From Actinomadura oligospora ATCC 43269 (lineage in GTDB: Bacteria > Actinomycetota > Actinomycetes > Streptosporangiales > Streptosporangiaceae): a stretch of DNA of 64,000 nucleotides. The notes beneath the pieces are model-generated. The model was not told the DNA's origin. It searched no databases and worked only from the letters and a program-made list of their open reading frames with translations. Below, one piece after another: positions 24,123 through 33,144 of this stretch. The DNA is taken from contig NZ_JADG01000008.1 of NCBI RefSeq assembly GCF_000518265.1, positions 469,484-533,483 on the forward strand, in the 5' to 3' direction. The translations under genes were made by a program, and so were the position numbers. Numbering within the stretch: position 1 is the first letter of the stretch; each line of letters opens with the position of its first letter.

Positions 24123-26546
24123 TCAGGGGTGCTTATTGAGGGTGGGGCGGGTGGATTGCCAGGTTGTGGTGGTGGCTGTCGCTAGGGCTATGAGGGTGCA
24201 GAGGGCTGTGGTGGCGGCTATCTGTGGCCAGGGGATGACGGTTGGGGCGGTGGGGGCGAGTTTGGTGAGTGAGGCGTGTTGGGTCAGGGCGGCCAGGGTG
24301 GTCGCGACGGCGGCCAGGAGTGTGCCAACGACGACGGCGATGGCGGATTCGGCGGCGGTGATTCGGATGATCTGGGCGCGGGTGGTGCCTGTGAGGCCCA
24401 GCAGGGCGAACTCGCGGCGGCGGGCGGACATGGCCATGACCAGGGTGTTCGCTATCGCGATCAGTGAGTAGGTCAGGGCGATGCCCAGGATCACGACTGC
24501 GGCGTTGTTCGTTTGCCGGCTGGCGTGTGAGCGCTCGGCCGCGAGGTAGGCGTCGAAGGTCATGAGGTGGGCGCCGGTGCCCGCGAGGGCGCGGTGCAGT
24601 GCGGTCGTGTCGAGAGGGCCGTCCAGGTAGACCTGGGTCGCGGTGGTCGTGCCGGTCAGCGAGGACGAGATGTAGGTGTCGTCGCCGTGCGGGCCGCGGG
24701 CCACGACGGCGGCGATGACGGTCGGGACACGCCTGCCGGACGGCAGCAGGGCGATCACGTGGTCGCCGGGTGCGAGGTCGTCGGATTCGGCGGCGTGCTC
24801 GTCGATGACCAGGAAGTTCTCGGGGAGCGAGGCGAGGGAACCGGCGCGGACGGGCGGCCGGACGGTGTCGTTCAGAGCCCGTGGGGGCACCGCGTTCGTG
24901 GTCAGGGAGTCGATCTGCTCGCCCTGGACGGTTCCGATCCGGACGTTCATCGTGCTGACCGGGGTGACCCGGATGCCGGGAACGGCGGAGAGGCGGGCGA
25001 GCGTCCGGGCGTCGATCTCCATGCCGCTGCCGGGCATGACCACGGCGGACGCGCGGACCTCCTGGCGTTGCCGGACGAGCGTCGCGGCGTCCCCGGACTT
25101 CTGCATCGTCAGCAGGGTGCCGACCAGCCCGACGGCCAGGACGATCGGCGTCACGATGGCGGCCGTCCGGCGCCGGGACGTGAGGATGTTCTCGCGGACC
25201 AGCAGGGGCCCGGCCTTCGTGGAGCCGCGGAGCGGGGCGAGCAGCAGGCGGGTGACGGGACGCAGGAGCAGCGGCGACAACAGGGCGACCGCGCCGACAT
25301 AGAGCACCGGGACCGCCTCGTACTTGCGGACGGTCGCCGCGAGGTAGGGCGTCGTCCGAGCGATCTGGATCCCCGCGACGACCGCTCCGGCCAGCATCGC
25401 CGTGCCCAGGAGGAGCCGGATCGGCGTCATCGCGCGGCGCTCCACCGCGCTCTCGCGCAGCACCTCGACCGGACGGATCAGCGAGACGCGCGGGAGCGTC
25501 GCCGCCGCGCCGGTCAGCGCCGCGGCCACGCCGAGGACGAAGGCGATCAGCAGCGGCACGACGTCGAACGGGATCGTGAACCAGGGCGGGGCCACGCCGT
25601 GGTCGAGCATCCAGGAGCGCAGCGGGACGGTCCCGAGCGGCGCGAGCGCGCATCCGGTGGTGGCCGCGGCCACGCCGACCAGGAGGGCCTCGCCGAGCAC
25701 CATGCGCCGGACCTGCCGGGGCGCGGCGCCGACCAGCCGCAGCAGCGCCAGTTCGCGGCGGCGCTGCTCGGTGGCGAACGCGAACGTCGCGATGACGACG
25801 AACACCGCGACGCACACGGCGAGCCCGGTCGTGCTGCCCGCCATGCCCCGCGCGTTGGACAACTCGGCGGATCCGCCGGTGTCGTCCGGGTCGATCCGGA
25901 TCCGGTCGCGGCCCGCGAGGACGGCGGCCCGGTCGCCCACGAGCTTGGACAACCGGGCTGGGTCCTGGTCGGTGACCAGCGCGTTCACGCCAGGGGACAG
26001 CCGTGCCGCCTCCATGTCGCTGAAGAACACCGCGTTCTCGAACCACAGCGCGCCGGTGACGCCGACCACCTGGTACCGGCGGACGCCGTCGCGGGTGGCC
26101 ACCGGTATCCCGCGTCCGACCAACGTCGCGGAACCGCCGCCGATGACGACCTCGTCGGAGGCCGCCGGCGCGCGTCCGGCCGTGAGGCGGTAGCGCGCGA
26201 ACGCGGCCGACGACCAGGGGTGGCCGATGACGTCCGACGACGGCCCGACGGTGGGGCGGACGGGGAACCCGCGGTCGGCCGTGGCATGGCCGACCGCGCT
26301 GACCTGCGCCACCACGTCCGGTGGGAGGACGGCGGGGGCCTTCATCGGGTTCCCCTCGAAGCCCGGCGGCGCGACCACGACCGGGGCGTCCTTGAAGCGC
26401 TGCGGCCCCGGATGCGGCGTGCCGGCGGTGGCCGCGAGGGTCAGCGCCATCATGCCGATCATGGCCGTCCCGAGCGCGAGCGCGACGAAGGCGCCCACGA
26501 AGCCCGTCAGCCGATGGCGCAGAGTGGCGACCGCGACCTTCAACAC
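24123..26546 (-). CDS. FtsX-type ABC transporter permease
   Basis: An 807-residue permease with one N-terminal helix, a large extracytoplasmic domain (MacB-like core), a bundle of three helices, further helices with a second extracytoplasmic domain, and a C-terminal three-helix bundle. The two FtsX domains show LALLRLVGAAPRQVRRMVLGE and FALLGLTGTTRAQIIRIT, the cytoplasmic coupling helices. The GTG start at 26546 overlaps the end of the ATPase gene (GTGTTGA). Such pairs act as lipoprotein, peptide or macrolide efflux pumps driven by mechanical coupling. The substrate is unknown. Confidence 0.88.
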   Translation of the reverse strand: MLKVAVATLRHRLTGFVGAFVALALGTAMIGMMALTLAATAGTPHPGPQRFKDAPVVVAPPGFEGNPMKAPAVLPPDVVAQVSAVGHATADRGFPVRPTVGPSSDVIGHPWSSAAFARYRLTAGRAPAASDEVVIGGGSATLVGRGIPVATRDGVRRYQVVGVTGALWFENAVFFSDMEAARLSPGVNALVTDQDPARLSKLVGDRAAVLAGRDRIRIDPDDTGGSAELSNARGMAGSTTGLAVCVAVFVVIATFAFATEQRRRELALLRLVGAAPRQVRRMVLGEALLVGVAAATTGCALAPLGTVPLRSWMLDHGVAPPWFTIPFDVVPLLIAFVLGVAAALTGAAATLPRVSLIRPVEVLRESAVERRAMTPIRLLLGTAMLAGAVVAGIQIARTTPYLAATVRKYEAVPVLYVGAVALLSPLLLRPVTRLLLAPLRGSTKAGPLLVRENILTSRRRTAAIVTPIVLAVGLVGTLLTMQKSGDAATLVRQRQEVRASAVVMPGSGMEIDARTLARLSAVPGIRVTPVSTMNVRIGTVQGEQIDSLTTNAVPPRALNDTVRPPVRAGSLASLPENFLVIDEHAAESDDLAPGDHVIALLPSGRRVPTVIAAVVARGPHGDDTYISSSLTGTTTATQVYLDGPLDTTALHRALAGTGAHLMTFDAYLAAERSHASRQTNNAAVVILGIALTYSLIAIANTLVMAMSARRREFALLGLTGTTRAQIIRITAAESAIAVVVGTLLAAVATTLAALTQHASLTKLAPTAPTVIPWPQIAATTALCTLIALATATTTTWQSTRPTLNKHP

Positions 26547-27445
26547 GCGTCCGCTCCGAGGCGCGCGTCCGCTCCGAGGCGCGCGTCCGCTCCGAGGCGC
26601 GCGTCCGCTCCGAGGCGCGCGTCTGTTCCGGGGCGTGAGTCGGTTCCGGGGTCGTCGGGTTCCAGGGCGGCCATGCGGAGGGCGACGGACTCGGCGGTCG
26701 GGTCGGTGAGTTCGCCGGTGACCCGGCCGTCGGCGAGGAAGACCACCCGTTCCGCGTGGGACGCGGCGACCGGGTCGTGCGTCACCATGATCACCGTCTG
26801 GCCGTGGTCCGCGACGAGGCGGCGCAGCAGTGCCAGGACGTCGCGCGCGGTGCGGGAGTCGAGCGCGCCGGTCGGCTCGTCCGCGAAGAGGACCTTGGGC
26901 CTGGTCGCCAGCGCCCGCGCGATGGCGACCCGCTGCTGCTGCCCGCCGGACAGTTCGGAAGGACGGTGCCCGCCGCGCTCGGCGAGCCCGACTTCGGCGA
27001 GCCCCCGGTCGACGGCCGCGGCGTCGATCCCGCGTCCGGCCAGTCGCAGCGGAAGCTCGACGTTCTGCCGGGCGGTCAGCGCCGGGACCAGGTTGAAGGA
27101 CTGGAAGACGAACCCCATCCGCTCCCGGCGCAGCTCGGTCAGCGCCCGCTCGGACAGCCGGTGCAGCGGCGCCCCGTCCAGCAGGACCTCTCCCGCGTCC
27201 ACCCGGTCGAGCCCCGCCGCGCACTGCAGCAGCGTCGACTTGCCCGACCCGGACGGCCCCATGATCGCCGTGAAGGTCCCGGCCCGGAAGGACACGCTGA
27301 CCCCGTCCAGGGCGGCGACCTGGCCCCCGCCGCCGCTCCCGTAGGTCTTGCGGACGTCGACCAGGCTGACGACCGCCCGCTTGTCGGCCGTCCCGGCAGG
27401 GGCCGGATCCGGCGAGGACGCCGACGAGGAGGTTCTCCAGAACAC
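26540..27445 (-). CDS. ABC transporter ATP-binding protein (MacB/LolD-like)
   Basis: A 301-residue ATPase. It has Walker A GPSGSGKST, Q-loop FQSFNLVP, signature LSGGQQQRVAIA, Walker B VLFADEPTGALDS and H-loop VTHDP. This is the MacB/LolD group that partners FtsX-type permeases, in line with the next gene. GGCGGAAGC precedes the GTG at 27445. The C-terminal ~25 residues are a slipped repeat (ARLGAD units) with no family counterpart, encoded by an 18-bp tandem repeat. Confidence 0.9.
   Translation of the reverse strand: MFWRTSSSASSPDPAPAGTADKRAVVSLVDVRKTYGSGGGGQVAALDGVSVSFRAGTFTAIMGPSGSGKSTLLQCAAGLDRVDAGEVLLDGAPLHRLSERALTELRRERMGFVFQSFNLVPALTARQNVELPLRLAGRGIDAAAVDRGLAEVGLAERGGHRPSELSGGQQQRVAIARALATRPKVLFADEPTGALDSRTARDVLALLRRLVADHGQTVIMVTHDPVAASHAERVVFLADGRVTGELTDPTAESVALRMAALEPDDPGTDSRPGTDARLGADARLGADARLGADARLGADAC
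26549..26640. repeat. 18-bp tandem repeat in the ABC ATPase 3' end
   Basis: The unit cgctccgaggcgcgcgtc occurs about four and a half times, with the last copy diverged. On the minus strand it encodes repeated Ala-Arg-Leu-Gly-Ala-Asp at the extreme C-terminus of the ATPase. The 18-bp period keeps the frame. Copy number is likely to vary between strains. Confidence 0.8.
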
Positions 27446-27684
27446 GCTTCCGCCTTCAGAGGGTGAAGCGAGGCTCCCCGGCCTCGCCGCCCCCCGAAGG
27501 TAGGGCCGCGCCCGGCCCCGCCACCTCCGGGCCGACCCCTGATATCGCCCCTGAAGAACCCCTGACGACCCGTCCCGACGGGACCGACCGGTCGGCGCGG
27601 ACAAGAAAGACCCGGGCGGACGCGTCGTACGAGCGTCCGCCCAGGTCAGGCGCTTGTTCCGCCGCCGGCGGCGGAGCCGCCTCG

Positions 27685-28908
27685 TCAGGGGTGCTGGAAG
27701 GTGATCTCAGGGTTGGACGCCGACGGGCCGTCGAGCACCGGTCGTGGGACGCCCTTGAGGTGCCGGTCGAAGAACGCGCCAACGTAGGTGCGTGTGACCG
27801 CTTCGGCGCGTTCCGCGGAGATTCCGGGGCCGGGCCTGCCCGCCCACGCGTTCAGGACGGCCAAGTCGGTGAAGGTGCCGTGGTCGGAACCGGCGACGGT
27901 GAGCCAGCGTTTCCAGCCGTTCAGGCGCGTCCAGGCCGTCGTCCAGGACGGGTCGTCGCCCGGGGCCTCGTGCTCGGCGCCGAACATCAGGAAGGGGCGG
28001 TGGTTCAGGCCGCTGAGCGGGACCTGCGCGAAGAAGGTGCCGTCCATGTTCACCCCCGCGCGCACGCGATGGTCGGCGGCCATGGTCGTGGCGGTGGCGT
28101 CGCCGCCGATGGAGTGCCCGGCCATGCCGATCCGCCGGGAATCGATCGTGCCCGCATGACGCCAGGACGGACGGTGAGCGGTCAGCCGGTCGAGCACGAA
28201 GGAGACGTCCTTGGCCCGGCTCCGGGCGACGGCCGGATTCCCCCCGGCCGGAGGCTTGTCGCAGATGGCACAGGCGAGGGTGCGTCCGCTGGGGAAGGTG
28301 ACGCCGGAGGACTCGTAGGTGTGGTCGACCAGCGCGACCACGTATCCCCGGCTGGCGAGGTCCTCGGAGAGTCCGGTGAGGGTGGCGCGCGGGAGGGTCA
28401 TGCCGGGGGAGAGCACCACGAGGGGGAAGCGGCCGTCCTCCGGACGCGCGTCCGCGCGCGCCCAGGTGCGGGTGGCGGCGAGCAGGGCGGGCGGGAAGGC
28501 GGAGCCCGGAGCCTTGGCCTGGAGGAACAGCCGAGCCTCCTCGGTGGTCATGTACGGCGCGGTCTCGCCCGTCCCGGGCTGGGCGGGGTAGTACATCGAG
28601 ACCATCAGCCGCCGCGCGCCCGCCGACGGCACCCAGGGGTCCCGGCGGTGCGCGTCGACGACCTGCAGGACGTCGCGTCCGACCGCGTGCGGGCCGGCCG
28701 GACGCGGAAGCGCGGGGCTCTGCGACGACTGTGCAGCGACGGAGTGGGCGGCAACGGAACGGGCGGTCACGGAACGGGACGTGTTCGCGGAGGCGTCCCG
28801 GCCGGTCGAGCCGCCGCATCCCGCCAGCGCCAGGGTGAGTGCGGCCGCGGCGGCGACCAGCCCCAGAGAGCGGGTACGGCCGGCCGCCACCACTTTATCT
28901 ATATCCAT
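27685..28908 (-). CDS. Lipoprotein alpha/beta hydrolase (PAF-acetylhydrolase-like)
   Basis: A 407-residue hydrolase with a lipoprotein signal (LALAGC), so it is probably anchored outside the membrane. The alpha/beta hydrolase core has the nucleophile elbow GHSIGG, an oxyanion region FPLVVLSPGM and a His near the end in VAGSDHGTFTDL. The layout matches the platelet-activating-factor acetylhydrolase/dienelactone hydrolase-like secreted esterases of actinomycetes. The ATG at 28908 lies inside an inverted repeat, and neither it nor the in-frame GTG at 28893 has a clear ribosome-binding site, so the start is uncertain. Confidence 0.82.
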   Translation of the reverse strand: MDIDKVVAAGRTRSLGLVAAAAALTLALAGCGGSTGRDASANTSRSVTARSVAAHSVAAQSSQSPALPRPAGPHAVGRDVLQVVDAHRRDPWVPSAGARRLMVSMYYPAQPGTGETAPYMTTEEARLFLQAKAPGSAFPPALLAATRTWARADARPEDGRFPLVVLSPGMTLPRATLTGLSEDLASRGYVVALVDHTYESSGVTFPSGRTLACAICDKPPAGGNPAVARSRAKDVSFVLDRLTAHRPSWRHAGTIDSRRIGMAGHSIGGDATATTMAADHRVRAGVNMDGTFFAQVPLSGLNHRPFLMFGAEHEAPGDDPSWTTAWTRLNGWKRWLTVAGSDHGTFTDLAVLNAWAGRPGPGISAERAEAVTRTYVGAFFDRHLKGVPRPVLDGPSASNPEITFQHP

Positions 28909-28913
28909 AGATA
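28896..28913. promoter_or_regulatory. AT-rich inverted repeat at the hydrolase start
   Basis: TATCTAT and ATAGATA are perfect 7-bp arms separated by ATCC, in a 30-base AT-rich patch within very GC-rich DNA. It overlaps the annotated ATG of the lipoprotein hydrolase. This is a likely operator for a dimeric repressor. If so, translation would start at the GTG at 28893. Confidence 0.5.
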
Positions 28914-28987
28914 TATAGTTAATTCATGCTCGATCGCCGCTGTCAACACCGGCCGCACGCCCGTGTGCCGCCGCTGCCGCCGTCCGC

Positions 28988-30880
28988 TCAGGACGTCGGG
29001 GTCCTCCACCAGGCGGTCGTGCCGCGCAGGTCGCGGTCGACGTTGGTGACGCAGTGGATGTCGCCGCCCGCGGTGCCGACATGGTGGGCGTAGTCCCAGT
29101 CCTCGATCCAGCGGACGTGGGTTCCGACCTTCCGCAGCGCCCGCTCGGTGGCCTGCTCGAAGAGGTCCTTCCCGTTTCGTCGCGGACCGTGCTGGGCGGG
29201 GGCGAGATAGCCGCGCGTGCCGGTTCCGGTGGCGATGCCGTTGGCGGCGTCCGGCAGGTAGGTGACCGTCAGGCCGTCGCGCGGGTAGCCCTCGGGGACG
29301 GTCAGCTTGGTGAACAGGGCCGGGACACGGACGATGTCCTTCTCGGTGATGCCCGCCTGCTCGCGCAGTTGCCGCAGGGCCTTGTCGACGCCCCGGCCCG
29401 CGATGCGCGTGCCGTCCACCAGGGCCGGGTCGCGCAGGGCCTGCGCCACGGTCATCCCGGGCTTGTCGGTCTTGGACGGGTCGACGCCCTCGATCAGGCG
29501 CTGGGACCCGCCGCCACTGCCCGCGAGGTCCCGGAGGATCTTCATGCCCATGCGCGGATCGGCGACCACCATCGCCCAGCCCCGGCGGTTGCGCGCCGGG
29601 ACGAAGTGCATGAACTCGTCGATGTGCCCGACCCCGAGCCAGCTCGTGTCCACGACGACCGGATCCTGGTAGCCCTGCGCGGCGAGCATCGTGGTGAACG
29701 TCGGGTCGGGGGTGAACTCGCCCTCGCCGCCGTACACGATCCGTCCGGTGGGGTGGCCGGCGTACGGCGGGATCGTCCCGAAATTGCCGGTGGAGCTGGC
29801 GGAGCCGTAGTAGAGGTTGTCGTCCGGACGGTCGACGCGGGTGGCGTCGAACTGCTGGATCCCCGCCACGCCCGGCCCGCGCAGCTTGGTGAAGACCGGC
29901 CGGGACGCGTCGCGCAGCGGACGGTCACGCGCGGGGAAGTTCGGCGTGACGGCGGGCGACCTGAGGTTGACCACGATGCGATGTTCGCTCCCGCCCGGCC
30001 CCGGCATCGAGGCGTAGGCGGTCTTGTACATGTCGCCCATCCACTGGTCGCCGCCCGCGGGCGACTCGACGAACGGCTTGCGCAGGCCGTCCGCGTCCAG
30101 GGCGCGCCGCATGTCACGACGGTATTCGGCCTCTCCCGCGACCGGAGTGCTCGGGGTTTTGCGTCCCTCGAGGGTCTCGGGGGCCTTGGGGTTCGCCACG
30201 ACCACCCGGTTCAGCGGCATGAGGTCGTTCTGGAAGAGCACCGGCGCGACGCGCAGCCGCACCCGGTCGGTGCGCGTCGCGCCCCGGTCGGCGACGCTCA
30301 GGGTGAGATCGGTGAACCCCGACCAGACGGCCGGATCACGGATGACGTCGCGCGCCTCGACCGCCAGCCGGACCCCACGACGCAACTCGTCCACCCGAAC
30401 GGAACCGCTTGGGCCGAGTGCGACGAACGTGCCCTTGCGTTCGACGAAGACACGGACCTTGTCGCGTGAGCGTGCGTCCGGAAGCAGCGTCGCCTTCGCG
30501 GAGGCGGAGACGTCGCGCATCGCCGGGATCTCCAGCCGCGCGAGGTCCGCGAGGTCGGAAGCGCCGTTCACCACGTCGTCGGACGCGTCGTCGCACGCGG
30601 CGAGCGCGGCGTCGGTGAGCCGCGCGCCGTCCGGTGCCGCCTTGGGGCAGCGGGACCGGTCGTCGTCCAGGTTCGGCAGCATGATCGCGCCGCGCGCGCC
30701 GGACCAGGCGCCGCGTCCGGCGTCGTCGGCGGCCGTCAGGCGGCCGTCGCGATCGGTGTCGGCGCGCAGCATGACCCGCGAGGGCGCGCCCGCCGCCGCG
30801 GGGACGGCCAGGCCGGCGACCACGGCGGCGGAGGCGAGCGCCGCCAGGCCCATGCTTACGATGCGTGAGTGATCGTTCAT
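28988..30880 (-). CDS. Secreted protein-arginine deiminase
   Basis: A 630-residue secreted enzyme that would convert peptidyl-arginine to citrulline. A signal peptide is followed by an EF-hand-like loop (DTDRDGRLTAADD), a beta-sandwich region and a C-terminal PAD catalytic domain. Active-site landmarks align with animal PADs: QWMGDMYKTAY (Asp) near 278, GHIDEFMHF (His and Asp) near 420, and the nucleophile Cys in DIHCVTN at about 610. GRIVYGG also matches. PAD-family enzymes are uncommon but known in bacteria. I chose the ATG at 30880, where the signal peptide begins. Confidence 0.88.
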   Translation of the reverse strand: MNDHSRIVSMGLAALASAAVVAGLAVPAAAGAPSRVMLRADTDRDGRLTAADDAGRGAWSGARGAIMLPNLDDDRSRCPKAAPDGARLTDAALAACDDASDDVVNGASDLADLARLEIPAMRDVSASAKATLLPDARSRDKVRVFVERKGTFVALGPSGSVRVDELRRGVRLAVEARDVIRDPAVWSGFTDLTLSVADRGATRTDRVRLRVAPVLFQNDLMPLNRVVVANPKAPETLEGRKTPSTPVAGEAEYRRDMRRALDADGLRKPFVESPAGGDQWMGDMYKTAYASMPGPGGSEHRIVVNLRSPAVTPNFPARDRPLRDASRPVFTKLRGPGVAGIQQFDATRVDRPDDNLYYGSASSTGNFGTIPPYAGHPTGRIVYGGEGEFTPDPTFTTMLAAQGYQDPVVVDTSWLGVGHIDEFMHFVPARNRRGWAMVVADPRMGMKILRDLAGSGGGSQRLIEGVDPSKTDKPGMTVAQALRDPALVDGTRIAGRGVDKALRQLREQAGITEKDIVRVPALFTKLTVPEGYPRDGLTVTYLPDAANGIATGTGTRGYLAPAQHGPRRNGKDLFEQATERALRKVGTHVRWIEDWDYAHHVGTAGGDIHCVTNVDRDLRGTTAWWRTPTS

Positions 30881-32131
30881 GAAGACAGCCTCGGCGACGG
30901 GACCCCCGCCCGACATCGGCCGTCCGGCAGATCTTCCGGACGGTCACCTCGGCCATTCGGCATAGCCCGCGAGGCATACCGCCGAGCCGCGTGGTGCGGC
31001 GCGATCCTCGCTGCGGCGGCGATACCGGCCGTCGCGGACGCCCCTCGCACCGGGCTGCCGATCACCGGCGCGGCATGGCTCGCGTGCGCCGCCGCGATCA
31101 CCGTTTCCGCGTTTCCGCAGGTCCGGCGGGCCGCGATCCCCTGCGTGGCCGCTGCCGCCTCCCTCGTGGTGACCCTCCTTCACGACGGGCCCGCCGACAA
31201 CCGGACGGCACTGTGGTGGGTCGCCGAACTGGGCGCTTCGATCCTGACGCTCGGACTGACCGTACGGCGGGCGCCCGGCCGTGCCGCCGCGCTCGGTGGC
31301 ACGGCGATGCTCGTCGCGATCACCGCCCTGCCGCTGCGGCTGACCCTGCACGTCGTCCCACCGGCGACGACGCGCGGCGCGGTGCTCGGCTGCGTGATCT
31401 GCGGCCTCGTCGCGCTCACGACGGCCGCGACCGCCCTGTACCCGAGGCGCCTGGACGCGCGGCGGTCCCGCGCGGTCGCCGAGGCCCGCCGCGCGCAGCG
31501 CCTCGACCTGGCCCGCGACCTGCACGACTTCGTCGCGCACGACGTGAGCGGCATGGTCGTCCAGGCGCAGGCGGCCCAGGTCAGCCCCGACCCCGAGGTG
31601 GCGCGCGCCGCGCTCCAACGCATCGAGGCCGCCGGGCTGCGCGCGATGGAGTCCATGGACCGCACCGTCCACATGCTCCACGAAGCCGAGGACGACGACC
31701 CGCGCCCGCGACCGTACGGCCTGGACGACCTCCCAGGACTGACAGACCGGTTCGCTGAATCGTGCGACGCGCGCGTCCACCTGAGCGTGGACGTCCACGA
31801 CCCGCCCCGCGAGGTGTCGGCGACCGCGTATCGGCTGGTCGTGGAGGCGCTGACGAACGTCCGGCGGCACGCACCGGACGCGACCGCCATCAACGTCACC
31901 GTCACCGAGGTGCCCGGTCCAGCCGTCCGCGTGCGCGTCGCGGACGACGCCCCCGCCCGCCCGCGCCGCCGTCGCGGTCTCCGGGGCCTCGGCGGCGGAC
32001 GCGGACTCAGCGGCCTGGCCGAACGGGTCAGGGCCCTGGGCGGGGAGTTCGCGGCGGGCCCGTCCGGCGATCACGGCTGGGAGGTCACGGCCGTGCTGCC
32101 CCTGCCCGGACGTGTACGCTCGCGCCCATGA
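30869..32131 (+). CDS. Sensor histidine kinase (HisKA_3 type)
   Basis: A 420-residue kinase with about five or six N-terminal membrane helices, a HisKA_3 domain with the phospho-His in LDLARDLHDFVAHDVSGMV, and a HATPase domain (EALTNVRRHAPDA, then GLSGLAERVRALGG). A GTG start at 30869 overlaps the divergent deiminase gene by 12 bases, so a start slightly further in is possible. The response regulator follows with an ATGA overlap. Its stimulus is unknown; its divergent position makes the deiminase gene a plausible target. Confidence 0.88.
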   Translation: MIVHEDSLGDGTPARHRPSGRSSGRSPRPFGIAREAYRRAAWCGAILAAAAIPAVADAPRTGLPITGAAWLACAAAITVSAFPQVRRAAIPCVAAAASLVVTLLHDGPADNRTALWWVAELGASILTLGLTVRRAPGRAAALGGTAMLVAITALPLRLTLHVVPPATTRGAVLGCVICGLVALTTAATALYPRRLDARRSRAVAEARRAQRLDLARDLHDFVAHDVSGMVVQAQAAQVSPDPEVARAALQRIEAAGLRAMESMDRTVHMLHEAEDDDPRPRPYGLDDLPGLTDRFAESCDARVHLSVDVHDPPREVSATAYRLVVEALTNVRRHAPDATAINVTVTEVPGPAVRVRVADDAPARPRRRRGLRGLGGGRGLSGLAERVRALGGEFAAGPSGDHGWEVTAVLPLPGRVRSRP

Positions 32132-32775
32132 TCACCCGGATCGTCATCGCCGACGACCAGGACGACGTCCGCGGTGGTTTCCGGATCATCCTGGACGCCC
32201 AGCCCGGCATGCAGGTCGTCGGGGAGGCCGCGGACGGCGTCGCCGCCGTCGAACTGGCCCGGCGTCTGCGTCCCGACGTGGTGCTCACCGACGTCCGCAT
32301 GCCGGGCCGGGACGGCGTGGAGGTCACCCGCCTCCTGGCGGGCCCGGACGTGCCCGACCCCCTCCGCGTCGTGGTCGTCACCACCTTCGACCTGGACGAA
32401 TACGTCCACGCGGCCCTGCGCGCCGGGGCCTGCGGCTTCCTGCTGAAGCGCTCCGGACCCGCCCTGCTCGTCGAGGGCGTCCGCGCCGCGGCGGCGGGCG
32501 ACGCGCTCATCAGCCCGGCGATCACCGCGCGCCTCCTCGACCACTTCAGGACGGGCGGCCCAGGCGAACCGGACCCGCGCCTCACCGAACGCGAGGCGCA
32601 GGTCGCGAGCCTGGTCGCCCGGGGACACACCAACGCCGAGATCGCCGCCGAGCTGTTCATCTCGCCCGGCACCGCCAAGACGCACGTGGCCAACCTCCAC
32701 CGCAAGCTCGGCTTCCGGAACCGGGTCGAGATCGCCGCGTGGGCCTGGGAGACCGGACGGGTCGGGCAGGAGTAA
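32128..32775 (+). CDS. NarL-family response regulator
   Basis: A 215-residue regulator. The receiver domain has DDQDD, the phospho-acceptor Asp in VVLTDVRMPG, VTTFD and the Lys in FLLKRSG; the LuxR-type HTH is LTEREAQVASLVARGHTNAEI. It starts at an ATG overlapping the kinase stop (ATGA). Its partner is the preceding kinase. Regulon unknown. Confidence 0.92.
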   Translation: MITRIVIADDQDDVRGGFRIILDAQPGMQVVGEAADGVAAVELARRLRPDVVLTDVRMPGRDGVEVTRLLAGPDVPDPLRVVVVTTFDLDEYVHAALRAGACGFLLKRSGPALLVEGVRAAAAGDALISPAITARLLDHFRTGGPGEPDPRLTEREAQVASLVARGHTNAEIAAELFISPGTAKTHVANLHRKLGFRNRVEIAAWAWETGRVGQE

Positions 32776-32792
32776 GCCTCCCGCGGGTCGAG

Positions 32793-32819
32793 GGCGGGTG
32801 CCGGAGTCCGGCAACGCCC
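32793..32819 (+). terminator. Hairpin after the response regulator
   Basis: The 15-base near-palindrome TGCCGGAGTCCGGCA is extended outward by GGGCG/CGCCC with small bulges. It starts 18 bases after the stop codon. Confidence 0.4.
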
Positions 32820-32955
32820 CACCTAAATCTCCGCCAAGTCCCACCCCATTCGGTCGCCCTTCGGTTTCCGAAATCGGGGGATCGGGGAGCTTTTAGTCGA
32901 GATTGTTCATGGCCCGACGCGGGCCGCCGGGCCGCCGATCCGGAAAGGAGAGAGC

Positions 32956-33130
32956 TTGAGCGACTCCTCGGTTCCGACTTCTCCCGGACGTCCGGCTGGC
33001 TGACCTTCGCCGGGCTGCCGGCCCTGGTCACAGGACTCTTCAACGTGATCGACGGGCTCGTGGCGCTGTTCGAAGAGAAGTACTTCGTCGTGACCGGGGG
33101 GCGTCTTCTGGTCTTCAATCCGGCCGTGAG
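32956..33130 (+). pseudogene. Frameshifted, truncated DUF7144 paralogue
   Basis: A TTG start preceded by AAAGGAGAG opens a frame (SDSSVPTSPGR) that stops after 15 codons. One frame over, TSGWLTFAGLPALVTGLFNV and DGLVALF...GGRLLVFN read on, closely matching the N-terminal half of the intact gene at 33145. The similarity ends at LLVFN, where the intact copy continues with TAWGWIW. This copy therefore carries one frameshift and has lost its second half, leaving a tandem paralogue remnant. Confidence 0.75.
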
Positions 33131-33144
33131 AAAGCGAGTTCATC

